Shown here: positions 57,470 to 64,000 of the stretch, piece after piece
Layout: the number at the start of each line of letters is the position of its first letter
Numbering within the stretch: the first letter of the stretch is position 1
Source: Dermacentor variabilis
Taxonomy: Eukaryota > Arthropoda > Arachnida > Ixodida > Ixodidae
NCBI RefSeq assembly: GCF_050947875.1
Contig: NC_134574.1
Location: forward strand, 157,146,199-157,210,198
Reading direction: 5' to 3'
DNA: 64,000 nucleotides
Notes under the pieces: model-generated
Database searches by the model: none
The model's input: the letters and a program-made list of their open reading frames with translations, nothing else
Told to the model about the DNA's origin: nothing
Program-made: the position numbers and the translations under genes

Positions 57470-60400
57470 CGAGAAGACGAAGGTTACGAGAAGGTAATGA
57501 AATATGTTTTCTTGCTCGTTCCCTCGCGATTGCGCTATGTAAATTGGAAACAATTCCGGCTGTGTGTGTATCGCTTGTTTCACAGTGTGGACAAGTGTAA
57601 TATCAAACAACAACAAATCGCCACAGCTCTTCGCTATTCATTTCTAAATATAAAAAAGAGCTGTTGACCTATCTGCAATACGCATGTGTTTATTTGGACT
57701 GCTATCGTCCAAATAAACATTGGCTGTTAGCTTCAGTTGCTTTTAACTACGTGTTTTCATAATGTACCGATAAACCCCAGAAATTAGCCTCCGAGGCGGT
57801 TTTCTCTGTATCGGTTAAAACCGAAGAACACAGAATTGGAATCACAAGGAGCCTGCTCCGACGGCTAACAAATATCTCACAATATACATGTTTAATTTTT
57901 TTTTTATGTTTAGATATTAACTTCATCCTCCTGAAAGCGCAGCGTTCCTGTTGTTACTTTCACTTGCTAGTACAATAATGATTGTGTAGAGTGTTTGGTG
58001 TGTGTTCAATAGAGTTGTGAAATGTCAGATGCGCTATATTTTCTCCAGTAACTATACAATCGACTTACAACACGAGTTCCGATAAACACGAATTCTACTT
58101 CGCCAGCGAAATTAGGCACCCAGAAACACCGATGCAAGACAGAAAAATAAACACCGATAAGTAGCCCCAGAATTCTGAAGAAAAATAAATACCGAGAACA
58201 CGGTGCCCTTGTTATAACTAACAAAAGGTCTATAGCCATTCGGTTCCACTTATTCCATCCTGTTATCGTTCTTGTTGTTTCCGCGCCGCACCTATGAAGC
58301 TAGCTGAGCCAAAATGGACATTTTCTTTTTTTCGACACCCCGTATTTAATAATCTGATAAAGTAATTGCAGCCACGTGTCCCTCGGTTTATTTCCGTTGT
58401 TCCTCCACTTTTTCTATCTTCCATTTCTAAGGCGACTTGCACGGACACGTATGCAAATTTCAAGCGCGTAAGTATAGGCAAGATCAATAACAGCGGTATA
58501 CCACCGTACGCGGAGAGAAAACTTCAAATTGCTTGGAAGCTGAAAACTCTAGCAGTCGGAAGTCTTGTCGAGAATAATGCAGGTCCGTTTCGAAAGCCCA
58601 CTACTGCGCGCAACGCATCGATTGACACAGTGTGGCCGATAGTTCTATAGCGGCGTTTTCAATGTTCCTCAGGAACCACCGAGCGTTTCTTGTACAAAGA
58701 ACCCACCATCGATCTCCGCGATCGTGCACATAGAGAGTACAAAACTTTCATTCCGAGAGTAATCGGTGACTATCGTTCGAGAAAAAATTTTACAAGCAGT
58801 CACTCGCGGAGTTTCTAAACGATGTATCGAAAAACCGACACGGAAGTTTCGTGTCGTAGGAATCATACGGCGACCTTTTAGGCTCGTGTAAGAACCTATA
58901 TATGCAGAAATTGCAAGGCTGTTCAGAAGGTATATCCTTCCTTTAGAAGCACGGTAATATTCGGAGAACAGGTTTCGTTCTTACAAATTAAGTTTCAAGA
59001 ACAGAGGCGATCCGTGTTTCCGCTTGGCTTGCATTTGAGCGCCCTGTTCGTGACATTCCCTAATAGTTCCACGTTCGAATATTTGTAACTATATACGGTT
59101 GTAGACGGATGGCCTTCGTCAATACCTAAGATTCGTGGCGAATGGTTTGACAACGAGACAAGCCCTTGCAAGGTTTTCACTCGTACTCGATATAGTGTAG
59201 AAAAAACCGCGCGAAGACCAGTGAAGCAGGTATAGTACACGCACTAGCTGCCTGACTAAGTATGCAATAAATTAGAGCGTCTGACGACGTCTGCAACGAC
59301 AGTGTTCTCCGTATTCAGCGACGAGGTCTGTTGAAAACCTAAAGCTATTGTACTCATTTCGTAGCGGCTGAGTTCCTCTGCTTTATTGTTTATAACGTGT
59401 GCCGTAAACTTAGCATTTTACCTTGCACGCACGCACGCACGCACGCACAAGTCCATGAGCGCATGACTGCGGGAAAAAGCCTGGAGGTAACCGCAGCAGG
59501 AAATTTAAAAGAAAATTTTAACCGCAGCTTGGAATTGAGACACGCACTACATTAGCCCAACACGCGCATGGCCATCGTGGCACAACGTTGTAGTCTGCAT
59601 GTATAAGCTGGAAATAGCTTTTTTTTTTTTTTAATAGCGAAGCTGTTAGCCTCCAGTTATTCGGAATTTATCGTGGCATGCTCATCCAAAAACGGCAGCT
59701 GCAAAAGGGCTTTGTCTTTCAGTTCCCGCGTAGCAAATTTATGTTTTCTCGTACATTTGAATAACAGTCCGAAGCTATCACGTCTGCAGTTTGTGTGTAA
59801 TCTGTACTTTACGCATTTTCGAACGCAATTTACTTTTAAACATCAATTAAGCTCAATAAGGCACGGGCCCTTGGCGGACGGCCTATTTTCCTTTCCGGGC
59901 CGCCCGTGGCCTCCACGCCTTTGTTTCTCACTGCATGTGTATTTCATACTTGTACGCGTTGAATATTTGCGCAACTGTTGCGCTGAAGAGTCCCTACGCA
60001 AAATAATCTTGATTAGACCCATGCGGGTACAAAGCGTTCATCCTGCCATGCGAGTGCAGAAAAGCTATCGCGTGTACCCCTGCGTGCAACTGAAAGACGC
60101 AGCTGTCCGGCGCCGGCAAGCAACACGTCATCACTTCTTGCGCAAAGCGTCTGCAGCGAACCCACCCTCGAACGGTGAGTGCAGACGTGTCTTCTGCCAG
60201 ACAACGCGCCGGAAAACTGACAAGCAAGAAAAGCTGGCAGGACGCGTCCATTAGAAGACGGAACACCAATTCGTCATGTCACAGAGAAGCAGCGAGTAGC
60301 GGCAACTAAACGCTGAGCGAACGAGACGCCCATCGAGGAGGAGGAGGAGGAGGAGGTGCACCAAGCGGCAGCTGCAGCATCGGTCTTCGGCAGCCGGTGA

Positions 60401-60755
60401 GAAAGCGTTCGCGCGCGCCCCATGCCTTTGCTCGCGCCGTACGGCGACAAGCGGCTCGCGATCACGCACACTTCTCGCTTTTGCCCCCACCGGCTATAGG
60501 TGCACACACACGGGCTTGCAACTCCCCGGACTGAGAGCTACAGGCTGCGTCTGCAGCTATTGCGTGCAGTTTAGCCGCGAAAGACTTCGCAATTGACTCC
60601 CTCTTGAAGGAGTGGTACCTGACACTTATTTTCAATGTCGTGGAGGCTCTGCTAAGAGTTTCTCATCATAGAAGGATCAATTTTTGAAAGTAGGAAGGTT
60701 AGGTAACACTTGCAAGGTATCTCACTTTGGTACTGAACTTAGACTCGGAACGCCA
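57470..60755. other. unassigned sequence
   Basis: Contains repeated ACCGATAAA and CCCCAGAA fragments at about 57764 and 58151 that hint at an unnamed dispersed repeat, and (ACGC)n at 59427-59450. A 193-codon frame (59673-60254, plus) has no domain. (GGA)n lies at 60336-60358. Confidence 0.3.
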
Positions 60756-60759
60756 GAAA

Positions 60760-60930
60760 CCCACCGCGGAAGCCGAGATGGCTGTTGCGTTGCGCTGCTG
60801 ATCGAGCTCGAGGTCGCGAGTTCGATCCCCGCCGCATCAGGTGCACTTGGACGGGGGCAAAATTAAAATGCGTGCAGGTACTTGGATTTAGGTGCACGAT
60901 AAATAACCCCCGGTGGTCAAAAAATGAAAA
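60760..60930 (+). mobile_element. Ruka-like SINE, degraded
   Basis: The head retains GCTGCTGATCGAGCTCGAGG and a box B-like GAGTTCGATCCCCGCCGC. The body has GGATTTAGGTGCACGATAAA and CCCCCGGTGGTCAAAA, matching the SINE at 34399-34640, then is lost. No duplication was seen. Confidence 0.7.
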
Positions 60931-61019
60931 TGGCCATCTTCGTAAAGGCATCCATTCGCCGCGAACCTCTATGAGTTAGTTGGCGCACGCAGAATTTAAA
61001 AGCACGTGTCAGTATACCG

Positions 61020-61330
61020 CTTCACGGACGTCTCCCAACGCTCCGGCAATTTTTGTCTTCTCCAGAGCGTTCGGAAAGTAAGGCACGCCGCAGTTGCCCA
61101 AACACCGCCCCACCCGCGTGGCGTGCGTTCGTGTCGGTAGCGATCCAAGCTCCATCAGGCGTTAGCGGTCACGTGACGTGCCGCGCGCGTGAGCACCAGC
61201 GGTAGCATGCCGCCGGGAGGGCGGGCTGGCTGCCTGTCGGCCGCGGCGACAAATTTACCGCCACTCACCGCCGCCATCGCCCGCCGTACAGATACAACGG
61301 CGCGCTAACTTATGGGCCTTCGCCCCACGA
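61020..61330. promoter_or_regulatory. CG-rich segment with E-box/CRE-like sites
   Basis: GTCACGTGAC at 61168-61177 is a palindromic E-box, overlapped by TGACGTG. The surrounding 300 bp are very rich in CG and GCC repeats, as in many animal promoters. There is no transcript or exon evidence, so this is only a candidate. Confidence 0.2.
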
Positions 61331-61532
61331 ATAGCCCCCTTACCCCCCCCCCCCCCCCTCTCCGTCCAGCGCTGCTCACGCCTGGCCAAGCCTGTATCGC
61401 GGCACGCCAACGGACGACGGCGGCGGTTTGCTGGGCAAACGCCGTGTTCCAGCGCATCGCTCAGAGTTGAGAAGTTGCGTGCAGCGAATGAGAGGCCACT
61501 GTCGCGCGCGTGTATGAGGAAATGCGGAGGCA

Positions 61533-61850
61533 GGCGGTGGCGCTCTGGTGCGGTACAGCATGAGGTCGCGGGTTCGATTTCTTAAATTAAATTATGGGGG
61601 TTTACGTGTCAAAGCTACTTTCTGATTATGAGGCACGCCTGGTGGGCTCCGGAAATTTTGACCACCCGGGGTTCTTTAACGTGCACCTAAATCTATAAGT
61701 ATATGGGTGTTTTCGCATTTCGCCTCCATCGAGACGCGGCCGCCGTGGCCGGGATTCGATCCCGCGACCTCGTGCTCAGCAGCCCAACACCACAGCCACT
61801 GAGCAACCACGGCGAGTGGGTTCGATTTCTCGGAATCCTGTCGGCAGCTC
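61533..61850 (+). mobile_element. tRNA-like sequence interrupted by a SINE
   Basis: Joined across the insertion, GCGGTGGCG, CATGAGGTCGCG and GGGTTCGATTTCTCGG resemble a tRNA-like SINE head with a box B motif. It was probably an older tRNA-derived SINE. It is split exactly in box B by the Ruka element at 61583-61817. Confidence 0.5.
61570..61830 (-). mobile_element. Ruka-like SINE, intact, minus strand, 13-bp TSD
   Basis: The element occupies about 61583-61817 between perfect copies of GGGTTCGATTTCT (61570-61582 and 61818-61830). On the minus strand the head reads CGCCGTGGTTGCTCAGTGG, GGGCTGCTGAGCACGAGG, GATCGAATCCCGGCCACGG, followed by the Ruka body and an A/T-rich tail (AATTTAATTTA). It is closely similar to the copy at 34399-34640. 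Box A and box B are both intact, so polymerase III transcription is possible. Confidence 0.85.
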
Positions 61851-61859
61851 CCCGGCGAA

Positions 61860-63520
61860 TGAGATCGTGTTGCGTTTGGATTGGATTGGATTGCACAGAG
61901 CGTCGTCTGATGTTCACGAAAAGCGAAAGAACAGAAACGCTCGCAAAATCAGTCAGTGCAATTGAACTATTTTGCACGCGGAAACGCACCCGCTAGTTCT
62001 CAAGAAATACGAAGAAAATCCGCAGTGTCTGAAACAAGGATCGAAGTTGGATAAGAAAAATCCGGTCATATTGACTTGTTTTGCGTAAAAAAAAAGAAAA
62101 ACTGACATGTGGTGAAACCAAAAGGGTGAGGGAAAGACGTCACTGCCTGTGTTTCCTTTTTGCAAAAGGCAGCTCATTTGTGGCGCTTGACTCCAGTTTC
62201 AGGTATCATGATTAAATAAACTAATAATTTCGTATAGCTATCCTTTAGCTTGTTGAAGTGTTCCAGCTTCGTAGGAGCATGTATGTCTTCTCGAAGATGG
62301 CTTAGCGAAGAAAGCTAGCATAGCAGCCCCACAAACTTAACTGGCGTAGCGATATGCGTGCACGTAAAAATAGGCCACAAGAACATCGAAGGCATGTGTG
62401 CCACAATACGGCAGAAAGAGTCTCGTAACGCTAACCACTATAAGAATAACAGCCTACAGAATATCTCCGGCAGGATTCGCAGAGAATTCGAGCCTATAGT
62501 TCGAACACCACGCACCCATCAGCACTGGTGCAACATCTTTCCATGTTGCGCTCCTCTTCTGAAAGAGTCGGCTGGGCAGAGATGCTGTCCATGTTAATTC
62601 CTCGCGTTAAATTTAGCGCTTATAGAAGAATTATAGAATACACATGACTGCGTGAAATTTGAGTCAATTCACCTGTTATAGCTCAGCGTCGATCAAGCTT
62701 TAGGTTGGCTTGAGAGAAATGGCATGCTATAAAGGCACGCTAAAGGGGGAGGGACGCTAAAGAGGAAGGATTTTAACGAGTTCAAAATGCGAAAAATCCC
62801 TACCTCCATGCTCACCGAGAACGCGCACCCTGTGGGCCTCCATCATTTAGGTGTTAAACGCCCGCAATTCTACGGCTTTTACTACCTGCACTAACAGCAG
62901 TTACCTACAAGTAAAAACAACAGCAGTACACAACAGTATACGTACAATAGCAGTTAAATAGAGCAGTTGCGTACCAGCCTACAAGTCTACTCTCTTACCG
63001 CCATAGCGCAATGCAACGTTAAGTCATGCTTATAGCTGGGTCTCATGGCGAAGGCTCTCTTTCCTGTAGATTAGCCGATCGGGCACCATGCGCAAGGATA
63101 CCTTTATGTTAGATTGTCGGTGAACGTGTCACTTGTTAATGCCTGTTTTACCTTTGCGATATGTGTGATAAAATTTCCATGTCACACATGTGGAAATAAT
63201 TAGCCCGTACCATCGTATGAAAGGACATCTCCTTATTTATGTCAATAGCACAAAAGAGGACAATAACTACAGCTATTGGTGAAATATATTTCCGCAATAG
63301 CCAAATGGCCCCTCGTTAACGGGAAGACTGGCTTCAACAGCAAAAAATTAAAGAAAAAATGATAATAATAAAGTGCGCACATGTGAAAGACGGGTGGGCG
63401 ACGCCTTCGTGAGGTTCCCGTCCCAGCTCGTCAAGACGTCATCGATTTTGGTAGCAGCTGCTCTGGCTGACTTAAATCATTAAAGAACTGCACTGTTTGC
63501 CAGAGGATGCAAGGACTGCA
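61860..63520. other. unassigned sequence
   Basis: Mostly AT-rich, without a recognised gene or mobile element. A short CATGTCACACATGTGGAAA inverted motif lies near 63178. Confidence 0.35.
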
Positions 63521-63522
63521 GC

Positions 63523-63526
<4 letters not shown>

Positions 63527-63567
<41 letters not shown>

Positions 63568-63700
63568 AAAGAGAGGAAAGGCAGGGAGGTCAATCAGACG
63601 AGCGTCCGGTTTGCTACCCTACACTGGGGGTGAGGGAAAGGGGGAATAGAAAGAAGAAAAGAGGAAGGAAGCGATGACTGGGTGCCGTGAAGCACCGCAA
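63527..63700 (-). mobile_element. RNase-H LINE 3' tail with (CT)n, minus strand
   Basis: On the minus strand the order is CCCAGTGTAGGGTAGCAAACCGG-like sequence, TGATTGACCTCCCTGCCTTTCC-like sequence, then CTCTTTG and a (CT)n tract, seen as (GA)n at 63528-63566. It is among the best-preserved tails in the window. An overlapping minus-strand frame (63594-63842) is probably UTR rather than protein. Confidence 0.72.
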
Positions 63701-64000
63701 CACCAAAGTGGAGTTCCAAAGCTTGTGGTCTGCGTTGATCGCATCTGTGACGACGAAAAAGCCAGTGGTCGCTGCGCGAATAGGAGGCTGCGGGACTATA
63801 GTTAGTAAGTTCCGAGAACTCCACGGCGCCAAAAATGCCCAAATTTGAGAAAATATCTGCGAATGCAGGACGACGTCACGCTGCATGGCGTGTCGGCGAC
63901 GACGCTTTCGGCGCGCGATTCAAGAAAAGTTAGTTGGGCTTTCAGTTTCTCGTGAAATGAATTAAAATGCAGTTTTCTGTATTTGGAGTGCACTTTTGAA

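Noticed and set aside
59673..60254. 193-codon open frame on the plus strand
   Set aside because: No domain, no coherent pattern, and overlapping antisense frames.

Overview
The window looks like repeat-rich nuclear DNA of an animal, most probably a hard tick (Ixodidae). This rests on several repeat types that I recognise from tick genomes: a tRNA-Ser-like SINE of the Ruka type, a second tRNA-like SINE, RTE-type retrotransposons ending in (GAT)n, and a LINE family that carries a C-terminal RNase H domain and ends in a GGTAGCAAACCGG-type 3' tail next to (CT)n tracts. There are no operons, ribosome binding sites, CRISPR arrays or bacterial genes. I could not find one convincing exon of a cellular host gene; the two best open reading frames both belong to retrotransposons.

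Layout. 0-9 kb: mostly unidentified sequence with a dispersed repeat pair (about 0.2 and 1.3 kb), a Ruka remnant, a small fold-back at 2.4 kb and two long (CT)n tracts, each beside a LINE-like 3' end. 10.5-12.4 kb: a 5'-truncated but open RTE copy bounded by a perfect 12-bp target-site duplication. 12.4-21 kb: almost featureless apart from a 21-bp hairpin and simple repeats. 21-30.5 kb: LINE 3' ends on both strands, a GC-rich stretch with no confident gene, and an inverted-repeat element at 28 kb. 32-33.5 kb: a degenerate minisatellite of about 60-bp units, split by a CR1/Jockey-type LINE remnant. 33.7-38.8 kb: LINE and SINE insertions, a near-perfect palindrome at 36.7-36.9 kb, an antisense RTE fragment joined to a SINE, and a degraded Tigger-like MITE. 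40.4-42.3 kb: a second RTE copy, broken by indels. 42.8-43.5 kb and 49.8-50.6 kb: two large imperfect fold-back elements. 50.7-51.7 kb: two more LINE C-terminal remnants. 53.9-54.1 kb: another fold-back. 56.2-57.5 kb: a LINE fragment with an open RNase H domain, inserted next to a long (AT)n tract. 60.7-61.8 kb: Ruka SINEs, one nested in another tRNA-like sequence with a 13-bp duplication. 63.5 kb: a LINE 3' end beside (GA)n.

The elements do not form a pathway. What links them is retrotransposition: the RTE and RNase-H LINEs supply target-primed reverse transcription, the SINEs presumably borrow it, and many of the microsatellites sit exactly at LINE or SINE tails. A second theme is the number of long inverted repeats of different ages, whose transcripts could fold into long double-stranded RNA.
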